Source of the DNA: Oligoflexia bacterium | GTDB lineage: Bacteria; Bdellovibrionota; Bacteriovoracia; Bacteriovoracales; Bacteriovoracaceae | Assembly (NCBI GenBank): GCA_015232355.1 | Contig: JADFZW010000013.1 | Location: 41,256 to 105,255, forward strand | Reading direction: 5' to 3' | Length of the DNA: 64,000 nt | Notes under the pieces: generated by a model | Database searches by the model: none | What the model saw: only the letters and a program-made list of their open reading frames with translations | Told to the model about the DNA's origin: nothing | Position numbers and translations under genes: made by a program | Shown here: positions 46,233 to 56,600 of the stretch, in pieces | How the letters are laid out: every line of letters begins with the position of its first letter | Position numbering within the stretch: position 1 is the first letter of the stretch

Positions 46233-48338
46233 TTAAAATTTATAAGAAGCAGTTAAGTACACCACTCGAGCATTATATGGAAAATCATTGTATGCTCCAG
46301 TGAAAACTGGATTCTTACTTGTTTGAATCGTTGGAGTCAATAAATACCCATCGACGGCCGAGTCGCTATACTTTAGGTGTTGATATCTAAATCCTAATAC
46401 TGCTTCAAAATTTTTCAAGAAATTATAAATTAACTTTGTTTCGAATTCATCTTGCCAATAATCATCCCAACTCGCAATCGATTGAACACTAATAAAATTT
46501 TGTTGAGGGAAAAAACTTATATCACCATTTGATTTCTGACGAGAAAAGCCTACTACTCCTTGAAGTGTCTCTTCGATGATTTGTACAGTGGTATCCAATC
46601 CATAGGTAAATGTATAATCATTTATTACTGCCAACCAATTGTATCCTGTGGCCGAACCAATATAGATTGGAGTTGTATCTGGATTAACACTTGCTCGACC
46701 AGAGGTAAATCGGTGATTAGAGGTATTGGCATATTTTTCATAATCAGCAAAACCATTTAAATTAACCATTCCACTAAATAATGAATAGGAAAAATCAAAA
46801 TTGGCAGCATTACTAGAAATTTTTTGAACACCCAGTGCAGTTGATGGAAAATTTTGACTCTTATGACGATATCCTAATCCCAAATCCAAATTGTCTAACA
46901 GATAAAAAGACCAATTGGTGGAGAAAAGATCTTGTTGTTGATCAGCAGTATCGAATTTGCGAGCATAAAGAAGAGATGTGGTAACTCCTTCACCAATAAA
47001 CATATCTGTCCTAGTTAAATGCTTATATTTAACTCTAGCATTTACCCTATTAAAATACTTGTTCTTTGCTTCGACATAAAAAGATCTATCTCTATTTCCA
47101 CCATTATATGCCCTAAGATCTCTTTTAACTCCTTCATATTCAAATCCACTAGCAATTTTTGTTTTTGCAGGCAAAGCATATTCTGCATCTACTCCTGTTT
47201 GATATTTAGCATATTCAAAGCGTTCATTCTTAAGAGTAGTTGTAGTTCCAGCAGTAGAAAAAATAACTTCCGATGATTTATTTCTATCTCGAGAATACTT
47301 ATAATGAGCTTTAACAAAGAGATTATCTAATGGTTCTGAACTTACAAGTAACTTAACAGCATCATCTACTACTTTTCCTGTAAAGATAGGAGCGCTTGAA
47401 TTAATTGTAGTGCTAACCTTATTATAAATTACTGAGTTCCACATATTCACATCATTGGTCAATTCAGAGGTGTAATAACTAAGAGACACTGAAGATTCAA
47501 ATGGCAAATGTAGAATAGTTCCTTTTAATCCATACTGAGTATATTTATTATCAGGTGGTAGAGATGCTTTATCAGTTACATTATCCATGTAAGTTTTGAA
47601 AGTAAGATAATCATCTTTATTGTTAAACTTACTGATAGCTCCATTGGCAGTTACATTGAAATTTTTTCCACTATAAGATAAAAGCAAATTTACATCTGTA
47701 GTTTCATGATTAATTGGCCCTGGTATTTCAGCAAATGTAGCATTACTTGTGGTAGTACTTAAAGCATATGCTGCTGGTATTTGTCCCTTAGTCGTCGTGT
47801 TTTTTGCATCTAAAGATACTGTCAGTGCTTTAAAGAATGTCCATTCCATATTTGCACTAAGATTATCTTTTTTTAATTTGTAATCAAAAATGTTCCAAGC
47901 TGCAGTGTTGGTTCTATCTGCCGCAGTTCCTGTATATGTAAGTGTCGACGATCCAGGATTATCATAAAATGTTTTACTTCCGAGAGAGAGATTATGAATT
48001 ATCTTATCGTATTTGGCGCCAAATTTAAAATTTTCAAATTTACCACCATTAAACTCGTAGTATTGATTATCAAGAAGAACATTTTTTCCAATAAAATTAT
48101 AATAGTATCCATTTATATCATATCTGGCATCCCATCCACCAGTTACTCCACTCTTATTCTCACTGTACTCTTGAAATTTTGAACTATTTTCTGGCACTTT
48201 TAAACTCTGACCACTAAGTCCTATCTTTCCATGAGTGTTTTGAGTAAATTCTGAAAATTGGGCCCAGGCCCAGGAAGTGGTAATTAAACAAAAAACTAAC
48301 GACACCGTTATTATAATAACATATTTATTTTTTCTCAA
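46233..48338 (-). CDS. MtrB/PioB-family outer-membrane beta-barrel
   Basis: A 701-residue protein with a signal peptide ending AWAQ. Long amphipathic strands with alternating aromatics run throughout, and the last residues are VVYLTASYKF, ending in the Phe typical of barrel insertion. The N-terminal GGWDARYDINGYYYNFIGK...YEFNGGKFENFKFGAKYDKI pattern is that of the MtrB/PioB family. These barrels enclose a decahaem cytochrome and let electrons cross the outer membrane. The CXXC motif of Shewanella MtrB is absent, so it is closer to PioB. It lies 38 bases downstream of the decahaem gene. Confidence 0.9.
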   Translation of the reverse strand: MRKNKYVIIITVSLVFCLITTSWAWAQFSEFTQNTHGKIGLSGQSLKVPENSSKFQEYSENKSGVTGGWDARYDINGYYYNFIGKNVLLDNQYYEFNGGKFENFKFGAKYDKIIHNLSLGSKTFYDNPGSSTLTYTGTAADRTNTAAWNIFDYKLKKDNLSANMEWTFFKALTVSLDAKNTTTKGQIPAAYALSTTTSNATFAEIPGPINHETTDVNLLLSYSGKNFNVTANGAISKFNNKDDYLTFKTYMDNVTDKASLPPDNKYTQYGLKGTILHLPFESSVSLSYYTSELTNDVNMWNSVIYNKVSTTINSSAPIFTGKVVDDAVKLLVSSEPLDNLFVKAHYKYSRDRNKSSEVIFSTAGTTTTLKNERFEYAKYQTGVDAEYALPAKTKIASGFEYEGVKRDLRAYNGGNRDRSFYVEAKNKYFNRVNARVKYKHLTRTDMFIGEGVTTSLLYARKFDTADQQQDLFSTNWSFYLLDNLDLGLGYRHKSQNFPSTALGVQKISSNAANFDFSYSLFSGMVNLNGFADYEKYANTSNHRFTSGRASVNPDTTPIYIGSATGYNWLAVINDYTFTYGLDTTVQIIEETLQGVVGFSRQKSNGDISFFPQQNFISVQSIASWDDYWQDEFETKLIYNFLKNFEAVLGFRYQHLKYSDSAVDGYLLTPTIQTSKNPVFTGAYNDFPYNARVVYLTASYKF

Positions 48339-48376
48339 GCATCCTCCTAATCTACTTATTTTATCTAATTATCTCA

Positions 48377-49303
48377 TTATCTCATAAAAGGTTTTCCGCT
48401 ACTATTCGATCTGGAATTTGGATTTCCAGGAGCATTACTACCGTGAATATTGTTATGGCAATTGAGACACTGACGAGCAATACCTTTTCCGTTCATATTA
48501 CTGGCAGTATTTCCAAATACAGTCAGACCAGAATAGACTGTTGAAACGTGACCTGTGCTCGCAAGATGGCAGTTCTGACAAAGGGCCACTTGTTTTTCCG
48601 CTAAAAGCTTTGGGTGTATACTTCCATGTACTTTATGACAATTTAAACAATTCTCTTGTACCGGTGGATGTTCCCACATATATGGTCCTCTCTTATCTGC
48701 ATGACATTTATAACAAAGTTGTTTTGCACTTTCAGCTTTTAGATTTGTTTTTCCCATTACTCCATGTGGATTGTGACAGTTTATACAATCAACTTTACCC
48801 TCTTTAATTGGATGATGAGATAATTTTTTAATGTCAGAGTTAATATCCCTATGACAATTTAAACAAACATCATGAGATGGTTTAGAAGTTCCGGCCTTAG
48901 TATGAACTGTATGGCAGCTATTACAAGATAAATCATTTTTCTTATGTTTTGATGTATTCCAATTAATTACCATCTTCGAATTTTCATGACATTTTAAACA
49001 AGGGGAACTTCGTTCTTTCGGAGTTTGAACTGATTTTTTAGAAAAACTATAAATAGACTCTACACACTTGTTATGTTTTTCAGTTCCTAAATGGCAATTG
49101 CTACAATTTTTATTTTCCTTACTTGCATCTAAAGCAAATGCTTTGGCATGATGACCTGATTTAAACTTTTCAATGCTTGCCTGATGACATTCCATACATC
49201 TCTTATCGCTGGCCCAACTAATATTTATAATTAATACAAAAGCAAAAAGAATCATGAGAAAAATAGGTTTCAACTTAGATTGAACATCTTTAAAATTTTT
49301 CAT
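48377..49303 (-). CDS. Decahaem c-type cytochrome, MtrA/DmsE type
   Basis: A 308-residue protein with a signal peptide and ten CXXCH motifs: CMECH, CSNCH, CLKCH, CNSCH, CLNCH, CINCH, CYKCH, CLNCH, CQNCH and CLNCH. Spacing and length match MtrA/PioA/DmsE-type decahaem cytochromes. It should sit inside the MtrB-like barrel and conduct electrons between periplasm and cell exterior. A short Asn/Ser-rich tail follows the last haem. No outer-surface MtrC-like cytochrome is in the window. Confidence 0.95.
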   Translation of the reverse strand: MKNFKDVQSKLKPIFLMILFAFVLIINISWASDKRCMECHQASIEKFKSGHHAKAFALDASKENKNCSNCHLGTEKHNKCVESIYSFSKKSVQTPKERSSPCLKCHENSKMVINWNTSKHKKNDLSCNSCHTVHTKAGTSKPSHDVCLNCHRDINSDIKKLSHHPIKEGKVDCINCHNPHGVMGKTNLKAESAKQLCYKCHADKRGPYMWEHPPVQENCLNCHKVHGSIHPKLLAEKQVALCQNCHLASTGHVSTVYSGLTVFGNTASNMNGKGIARQCLNCHNNIHGSNAPGNPNSRSNSSGKPFMR

Positions 49304-49530
49304 TTTCCTGCCATTTTTTTAAAAAAAAATTTTTATCAATATTTATACAGACACAAATCAGTTTATAGTAACTAAATAAAATATTCAATATGAATACTTG
49401 GGGATGAAAATTGTGATTGAATAAAAAATTTTTAAGAAAAAAATATCTGACTATTCAAGTCCGGCTTTGAAATCAGATTTTCAGATTCAAATCCAGCTTT
49501 CGTATGAATTTCTATTTATACTTCTAATTC

Positions 49531-50232
49531 CTACATTTTCAATTTATAAACATTTTCTTTACCATATTCCGAATTTGGATCTTTTTGATCTAATATATTT
49601 TGAATATGAAAAATAAAACCCATCTTTTTTGCCAAGAAATTAGAACCAACATTTTTATCAAGACATTCCCAATAGAGATTTTCCATTACAAATTTTTCTT
49701 TGATTAATTTACTTAATGCCTTTGTGGCCCTCTCACCAAGTTTTTTACCTTTAAATTGTGATGATACAAAGATTGCCACTGCTCCCTCATCAGTACCATT
49801 TTGATTATACATTCCAATGTTACCAACTAAATTTCCATTCTCATCGTGAATAAGGTACTCAACTTTTGATAACTTATTTTTAGAATCCTTTTTGTTAATT
49901 TCATCAAGTGCAGCTTTCGACAATTCGAGCATATAATTTACATTATTCTTAACAAAATCTTTATCGAAAGTCGTTTGTGGTTTGCCCCAATAATACTTTA
50001 AATAATTTAGATCTTTTTCGCCTAAGTATAATTCAAGCAACTTATCTTTTTGTTCTTTTGTTTGTAAAAATTCAAATTTAAGTCCACCATTTTCAAATTT
50101 TAAAATCGAATCAACTTTCACTCCATCCTTTAATTGCAGGGCCCACGAATTTAAGCTTGTACTTAAATTTATACTGATAAAAGAAAATATAAAAGAAAGC
50201 GTAATAACAGACACACTAATAAAATAATTCAT
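49531..50232 (-). CDS. Exported GNAT-family acetyltransferase-like protein
   Basis: The ATG at 50232 follows GGAGG at normal spacing. A TTG/ATG five codons earlier overlaps that site. The product begins with a signal peptide-like helix (residues 2-25). The body resembles GNAT enzymes: LVGNIGMYNQNG, AVAIFVSSQFKGKKLGERATKAL (acetyl-CoA loop) and YWECLDKNVGSNFLAKKMGF. An acetyl-CoA-dependent enzyme outside the cytoplasm would lack substrate, so it may be lipid- or membrane-attached facing inward, or a repurposed fold. Confidence 0.72.
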   Translation of the reverse strand: MNYFISVSVITLSFIFSFISINLSTSLNSWALQLKDGVKVDSILKFENGGLKFEFLQTKEQKDKLLELYLGEKDLNYLKYYWGKPQTTFDKDFVKNNVNYMLELSKAALDEINKKDSKNKLSKVEYLIHDENGNLVGNIGMYNQNGTDEGAVAIFVSSQFKGKKLGERATKALSKLIKEKFVMENLYWECLDKNVGSNFLAKKMGFIFHIQNILDQKDPNSEYGKENVYKLKM

Positions 50233-50247
50233 CGCTAATTCCTCCAT

Positions 50248-50527
50248 TTTGTTTTAAATTAAATTAAATCAAATTCATTTACTCAACTAATAAGCACTTA
50301 AGTAAGCACTTAAGCATTTCGATTATCTGTATCTATCTTAACTTTAAATAAGGGATCCACTATGATAAAAAAAATGAAAAGATAAATCTTTATATGATTT
50401 GAGTATTTAGTTTCCTATAAATATCTTTTATTCTCTTTTTATGTTCCATTTACTGCCAACTTTTTTTAATATTTAAGATGTATTTAAGATGTATCTTAGA
50501 TGTATCGATGAAAAAGGAAATTTATTT
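50248..50527. other. Divergent intergenic region with CTTAAG-containing repeats
   Basis: AGCACTTAAG occurs twice (about 50292-50301 and 50304-50313) and TAAGATGTAT-type repeats lie at about 50474-50505, in front of the transporter. These may be operators. No gene is present. Confidence 0.4.
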
Positions 50528-52204
50528 ATGACTTGGCCACTCTCACTTATTCAAGATAGCTCAAGCATACCTCATGCTGTTCTCGCTATAAGCTTAGCTA
50601 TTAGTATAGGACTTGCAATCGGACACATTCGCATACTAGGTGTAAGTTTAGGAGTAGGAGGAGTTCTTTTTTCTGGTTTATTACTTGGTCACTTTAAAAT
50701 GTCTATTGAAAAAGAGGTCTTTGAATTTATCCGTGAATTTGGATTAATACTTTTTGTTTATGCAATCGGATTGCAAGTAGGTCCTGGATTTTTTTCTTCA
50801 TTCAGAAGACAAGGACTCACCTTAAATCTCTTGGCCACAGCAATTGTTTTAGGTGGAACTTGTATCGCTGTTATCATAGCTCTAACTGCAAACCTAGATA
50901 TTAGTACCATCATTGGAATTCTCTCAGGTGCAGTTACAAATACCCCTGGTCTAGGAGCGGCCCAACAAGCATTAAAAGATTTTTATAGTAATACCACTAA
51001 CAACTTAGAATTAGTCGGTCTTGCTTATGCTGTCTCTTACCCCTTTGGTATCGTGGGAATAATTCTCACTATGATCATCATCAAAAAACTTTTTAAAATA
51101 GATATCGCAAAAGAAGCTGAAAGTTTTTCTCTTCTCGAAAATAAAAGAAAAGATCAATTGCTGACAAAAGATTTTGAAATCACTAATCCTAATCTTCAAG
51201 GAAAAACGGTCAAGGAATTAATTGATATCATCGGTTCAGGAGTAGTAATCACTAGAGTGTATAATGATGGCCAACAAGAACTAGCAAAGGGAGAAGCAAA
51301 ACTTCGTCTAGGAAGTGTAATTCATGCAATCGGTTCCGCAAAACGACTTGAGGATTTAAGAATCATTGTCGGTCTTGAAAGTAAAATTGATTTACCATCA
51401 CTTCCAAGTCCAATCAATGTTACTACTGTACTAGTTACCAAAAAAGAAGTAGTGGGAAAACATTTAACTGAACTTGATTTAATTAATAAATATGGAGTTA
51501 TCATTACCAGGATTGCTAGATCAGGTATTGAATTTACTCCTACAAAAAATTTAACTCTACAATTTGCTGATCGATTAAAAATAGTAGGCGATAGTGAGTC
51601 CATTCAAATTGCCACCGAAGAATTAGGTAACTCTGCTGAAGAGTTAGATCGTCCACAAATAATTCCAATCTTTGTAGGTATCGCTTTAGGAGTAATTGTA
51701 GGAACAATGCCAATTGCAATTCCAACGATGCCGGCCCCAGTAAAACTTGGATTAGCAGGCGGTCCTTTAATTGTAGCATTAATCCTCGGAAGCTTAGGAA
51801 AAGTTGGACCAATCTTAAGTTACATGCCCACTCCTGCTAAAATGCTTTTGCGTGAATTTGGAATCGCACTATTTCTTGCTTGTGTAGGACTTAAATCAGG
51901 AGAGCATTTATTTAAAATTTTAAGTAACGGCGATGGATTTAAATGGATGCTCTACGGTTCACTGATTACTTTCATTCCACTCTTTGTTGTTGCTATCGGC
52001 GCACGCTTGTTTAAAAAGATGAATTATCTTACTCTTTGTGGTTTACTCTCTGGAAGTATGACTGATCCACCAGCATTAGCATTTGCAACTCAAATAACCA
52101 AGCACGATGCTCCTTCCATCTCCTACGCCACAGTTTATCCACTCACTATGCTTTTGCGAGTGGTGATCGCACAGATATTGGTTATCATGGCCATTCGCTG
52201 GTAA
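50528..52204 (+). CDS. AspT/YidE-type transporter with two TrkA-C domains
   Basis: The start at 50528 (MTWPLSLIQ) follows AAGGA. The frame is open upstream to 50489 without a site. The 558-residue protein has an N-terminal group of about five helices (GVLFSGLLLGHFK, FGLILFVYAIGLQVGPGFF, GAVTNTPGLGAAQQAL). Two TrkA-C/RCK_C regulatory domains follow in the middle (about 195-370), then a second helix group with LFLACVGLKSGEH and GSMTDPPALAFA. This duplicated fold is that of aspartate:alanine exchangers and YidE. Substrate unknown. Ends at a strong terminator. Confidence 0.9.
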   Translation: MTWPLSLIQDSSSIPHAVLAISLAISIGLAIGHIRILGVSLGVGGVLFSGLLLGHFKMSIEKEVFEFIREFGLILFVYAIGLQVGPGFFSSFRRQGLTLNLLATAIVLGGTCIAVIIALTANLDISTIIGILSGAVTNTPGLGAAQQALKDFYSNTTNNLELVGLAYAVSYPFGIVGIILTMIIIKKLFKIDIAKEAESFSLLENKRKDQLLTKDFEITNPNLQGKTVKELIDIIGSGVVITRVYNDGQQELAKGEAKLRLGSVIHAIGSAKRLEDLRIIVGLESKIDLPSLPSPINVTTVLVTKKEVVGKHLTELDLINKYGVIITRIARSGIEFTPTKNLTLQFADRLKIVGDSESIQIATEELGNSAEELDRPQIIPIFVGIALGVIVGTMPIAIPTMPAPVKLGLAGGPLIVALILGSLGKVGPILSYMPTPAKMLLREFGIALFLACVGLKSGEHLFKILSNGDGFKWMLYGSLITFIPLFVVAIGARLFKKMNYLTLCGLLSGSMTDPPALAFATQITKHDAPSISYATVYPLTMLLRVVIAQILVIMAIRW

Positions 52205-52211
52205 AAAAAAG

Positions 52212-52236
52212 AAAAAAAGTGCCAGGCACTTTTTTA
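52212..52236. terminator. Bidirectional Rho-independent terminator
   Basis: A stem AAAAAAGTGCC/GGCACTTTTTT with a single-base loop lies 8 bases after the transporter stop. The A-run and T-run on opposite sides let it serve the plus-strand transporter and the minus-strand nucleotidyltransferase that ends at 52256. Confidence 0.88.
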
Positions 52237-52255
52237 ATCACAAATACGTAACCAC

Positions 52256-52603
52256 TCAAATAATTTTTTTCATTTTAGATAGTATATCTTTCCAAAATAA
52301 AGATGGGGAGTTTGTTGTTAAGTCGTTAAATTCTTGAGGGGTGTAGATAAGTAAATCTATATCAGGAAAGATATTGAAAATATCTTCAAAACATTCCCAT
52401 CTTTTAATAAATTTTTTGTTTGTTTCAGTTATAATTATTAAATCGATATCACTACAGGAGTTGTGTGTACCAGTGGCCAAACTTCCAAAGATATAGGAAG
52501 AGATAACCTTGCCTTGTAAAAATGATTTTAATTCGTCTATGACATTTTTATATCGATCATTTGTAAGGTCAAATTCAGTTGTATACTTTACTAGAATGCT
52601 CAT
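52256..52603 (-). CDS. Small MNT-type nucleotidyltransferase
   Basis: A 115-residue minimal nucleotidyltransferase. The motif YIFGSLATGTHNSCSDIDLIIIT carries the Gly-Ser and paired Asp residues, and a third acidic strand is DIDLLIYT. Such proteins usually pair with HEPN partners in toxin-antitoxin modules, but no HEPN gene is adjacent. It may be an orphan or act alone. Confidence 0.85.
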   Translation of the reverse strand: MSILVKYTTEFDLTNDRYKNVIDELKSFLQGKVISSYIFGSLATGTHNSCSDIDLIIITETNKKFIKRWECFEDIFNIFPDIDLLIYTPQEFNDLTTNSPSLFWKDILSKMKKII

Positions 52604-52690
52604 ATGTTACTCTATTCCTATTTCTTTTTTTACATAGTCTAAGAAAGGCGAAAGGCGTGCCACGCCACATCTGGGATTTGGTATTCCGTC

Positions 52691-53626
52691 TCAATTGCTC
52701 TTGAAGTTAATCTTTTCTCTTATCCCACAATCAAGTCCGAAGGTCGCCGATGCTGCGTTCATCTTGCATCCATGAACACACTTAAAACATAATATACATT
52801 CCGTTGATAACACTCTTTTATTCTCTTTTTTATAATCAATAATTTTTACATTCATTGGACACTCTTTTTCACACACCCCACACTCGCTACACTTTTTATT
52901 ATCAATTTTAATTTTTAAGAGTGAAAAACGAGATGTTATCTTCATAATGAATGGTATCGGACAAAAATACTTACAAAATGCTCTATTATCTTTTAAAATT
53001 ATCGCCAAACTAATTCCAACAACATAATAAACAACATTTCCAATAATAAACCATCTAAACATTCTTGATGTAGTATCAAATGTTCGATTTATTTGAAAAA
53101 CATATACAGCTATTAATACAATACCAAGTGAAATAAAAAAATGAACATATCTTACAGCTCCAAACCACTTTATCCTTCCATTTCTACATATCCTATATGG
53201 GAGAAAATCCAATATCATGGCCGTCCAACAGCTCCATCCGCAATAAGCTCTAGCAAATATAATCGGTCCGAAAATTTTTGAAACTAAATATTGTAAAGCT
53301 GCACCTGAAAAAAAACCTTCTATAAAACATATAAAAAATCCCTCTAATTGAAAATTCACACGTCCTAAAATCCCAATATATAAAAATATATATGATCCTA
53401 TAAAAATTTGACTGCCTAATCTAACTATCTCTTTATTTCGTTTTGAGACAAAGTTATTGGCCCCCCATCCTATTGCAATTATCAATCCAATACCAATAAA
53501 ATTTGAAAGATAAAATCTATTACCTGTTATTTTCCAAATTAAAACTGCTATTCCACAAAAAATTATAAACAGAATGGTCGATAATTTAACAGTTGAAAAA
53601 ATTAACTCTCGTTTTTCATTAAACAT
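52691..53626 (-). CDS. Membrane polyferredoxin (4Fe-4S, NapH/CcoG-like)
   Basis: A 311-residue protein with about six membrane helices. The motifs ARAYCGWSCWTAM and AFCKYFCPIPF match the NapH/NosR/CcoG polyferredoxin pattern. A C-terminal pair of ferredoxin motifs follows: CSECGVCEKECP and CILCFKCVHGC, which should bind two 4Fe-4S clusters. It probably moves electrons across or along the membrane. It lies 33 bases downstream of the polyketide-type synthase gene, so a reductive step for its product is possible, by inference. Confidence 0.9.
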   Translation of the reverse strand: MFNEKRELIFSTVKLSTILFIIFCGIAVLIWKITGNRFYLSNFIGIGLIIAIGWGANNFVSKRNKEIVRLGSQIFIGSYIFLYIGILGRVNFQLEGFFICFIEGFFSGAALQYLVSKIFGPIIFARAYCGWSCWTAMILDFLPYRICRNGRIKWFGAVRYVHFFISLGIVLIAVYVFQINRTFDTTSRMFRWFIIGNVVYYVVGISLAIILKDNRAFCKYFCPIPFIMKITSRFSLLKIKIDNKKCSECGVCEKECPMNVKIIDYKKENKRVLSTECILCFKCVHGCKMNAASATFGLDCGIREKINFKSN

Positions 53627-53659
53627 AATTATACTTACCTAAATTGCACATAAATATAT

Positions 53660-56600
53660 TTATTCTTTAATTACTTGGCATTTCACTCTTAGCTCTATTA
53701 AGAGATCATTCTTTTCGTTAAACATACAAAGCTTACTTTGAAAGTGATTCTCATCAATCTTTGATGAGAAATTAGTCATATAAACTTTTGAAGGAAGAAT
53801 ATTATCTGCAACAATATTAGCAAAATGAAAATTTAATGTCTCAATTTCAACTGGAAATGAATCGATCCCAAATGCTGTAATCGCCAAAACACCATTTGCT
53901 TGCAAAATTGCATCCACTAGCAAAATAATCTTATCAAATATTCCTAAGTTATGTATCGGCGATAGTTTTTTTGTATCATTAATGTATGCAAGAAATCTTA
54001 TACCTCCCTCAGTTTTACCTTCCCTTTCCTCTTTGATATCTATACCATCAAGACATTTAAATACACCATTATGAGGCAAGCACTTCTCATAAATTTCATC
54101 TTTTGATAATGATGTTTTTGTTTTTAAATTTAGAAGATGTACAAGATTAACAAGTTTAGTAGGATTATCGATTTCTTTTACTTTAAAAACTTCTGTCCCT
54201 CCTGAAAAATATATAGAATCGTTATCTTTCAGAAAGAATATTGGGCCCCTGTCACTCTTTTGGGAAGAAAATCTAATATTCACATTATCATTAAGTTTTA
54301 TCATTTTATGGGCCACTAAATTTTCTATCTTTGGAAGCATCCCTGTTTGCAAATAGAAGTCACAACAAATCATCGATACAACTGTGGCCATAGCAACAAT
54401 ACAATTTCCTCTGATCATATGACCATTTAAATAGTTGTCTCCATCAACTGTAAAAACTTTATTAAATTGATATAGATTATCTCTACTTTTTATTCCTAAA
54501 AGCTTTTCAAAATATTTAAGGTTATGAGTATTAAGTTGAAATAATCCTCTATCATGAACATCCGAATAACTAATTTCCACCTCAGTCTTTTCGTTCAATT
54601 CCTTGTTAAAAAATTTAACTGCATCAATCGAATCTAATAACGATAATCCACTCTGTGATATCTTGGCACTTATTCCTTCATTGGCCGTCATCCCTAAATT
54701 ATTCCAGGCCGGCCAATAGATATTTTGAAAATAGGTAGTCGGTGAAACATCCTTAATTTGATGGGCCAGAGTGGACATAATAGCATTGGCCGCTCCATAG
54801 ATCGTCTGTCCCCCTTGAGTGTAAAGAGCTACAATTGAAGAAAAATTTTCAACTCGTTTTATATTTATTGATTCACATGCTTTAATAATATTTAACATTG
54901 TCAGCACTTTAGTATTTAATTCAAGTTCAATCTCTTTTGAGGTCTTATCTTTTAATAAAGCACTCTTTTCAATACCCACTCCATTAATTAGTAAGTCTAT
55001 TTGAGAGAACTTAGTCGCCAATTTATTAAAGGTGTCCCAATCAGTTGTATCACCTTCAACATATTCAACATGCCGAAACTTTTTTGCCAATTCAAAAATT
55101 GCATTTTTCACTTGTGGATTATCGGCACTACTCCGTCCAACTAAACAAAGAGAGGAATTCTTGCTATTAAATAATTTATCCAAAAGGAAAAATGTAATCC
55201 CTTTGCTACCTCCTAATGCTACAATTTGATTATATATACCTAAAGGCGCACTTGTTGTTTTAATCTCACTCTTAACTAACCCTCGCACTAATCTCTTGTG
55301 GTTTAGATAAGCAACATCTCTATCTATAGGGTAATTCGCTTCTTCCAACACTAAATTAATTAATTCATTATTCAACTCTCTACAATCAGGAAGCAAAATA
55401 CTCTTAAAAAGAAAATTCCTTTCAAACTTAAGTGAACCAAAAAAAGTAATCAGTCCTTGAATTAAAGGATTGTATTCATCATTGTAAACAATAGTAATCT
55501 TCTTCAAAGAACGCTCATCTTCTTTTGCTGTCGCCATTTCACTTACAATTTTAAAAAACAAATCTTTTGCAAAAACACTCTTTTCTATTCTTAAAGCATC
55601 TATTATTGTGATTTCCGCCAACTTAAAATCTTTTTTACTTATGTCTACAATATGCGGGATTTGAGTTATCGCTGCATCCCCATCATTTAAACTAATTTTT
55701 TCTTTTCCCTTCCAACTTATTCTAAAGCGATTAAACTTACTCTTATATTTATTTTTTTCCAGTGTACTTAAATCTCCTGACGATTTCTTCTCATACCAAT
55801 TCTTAACAAAATGAACAGCTTCTCCAATGCTTTTAAAATTATGAGCAAAAAAATCCTCATCATCAATCTCATATTCCTTAGAGATATTTACAAAGACTTC
55901 TGCCATTTTAATGGAATCGATATTTAGATCATCTTGAAATCGATCCTGAATAGAGATATTTTCCAAGTTGTGACCAGAAATTCTATGTATAATCTGCCTT
56001 ATCTTATTAAAGAAAACACTATTTTCCGCTGTGATCGAATATTTAATCGCCAAACCTGTACCATCATCACTCTTCTTTCGAGAAAGAAAATGGGTAACTG
56101 CTATAATTGAATGCTCCTTCTCTTTTAATATTGATAAAACAAAATTAGCACAAATATTTTTAGGACTAATCTCTACAAAAGTAGCAATTCTCTTTTCATA
56201 AATATCTTTAACCATCTTAACAAAATCAACTTGTGCTGTAGTTTGCTGTAATAAAATATCTTTAATCAAATCTTCATTCCAATTACTTTCATCTACATAA
56301 TGATTGCCGACATAACTTACAAATGGAAATTTAGGTGCAGACATCTGATACTTTTTCGTTTTTAAATATTTGGCCATTTCCTCTTGCACTGGCCTCATCA
56401 ATGGTGAATGATATGGTTGGGGAACATTTCTTAATATATTATAATATTTTTGATTATCTTTTAATAATTGCACTACTTGATTAACAAATTGAGGAGGAAC
56501 AGTAATAGTTGTCTGTTCATAAGAATTAATATTGCTTACATAATAATAATCCTCTGGCAAAATTCCCCTGACATCCTCTATAGACGACACTGCTATCATC

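Noticed and set aside
52256-52603. HEPN/MNT toxin-antitoxin pair
   Set aside because: Only the nucleotidyltransferase is present. No HEPN partner gene lies next to it in either direction.
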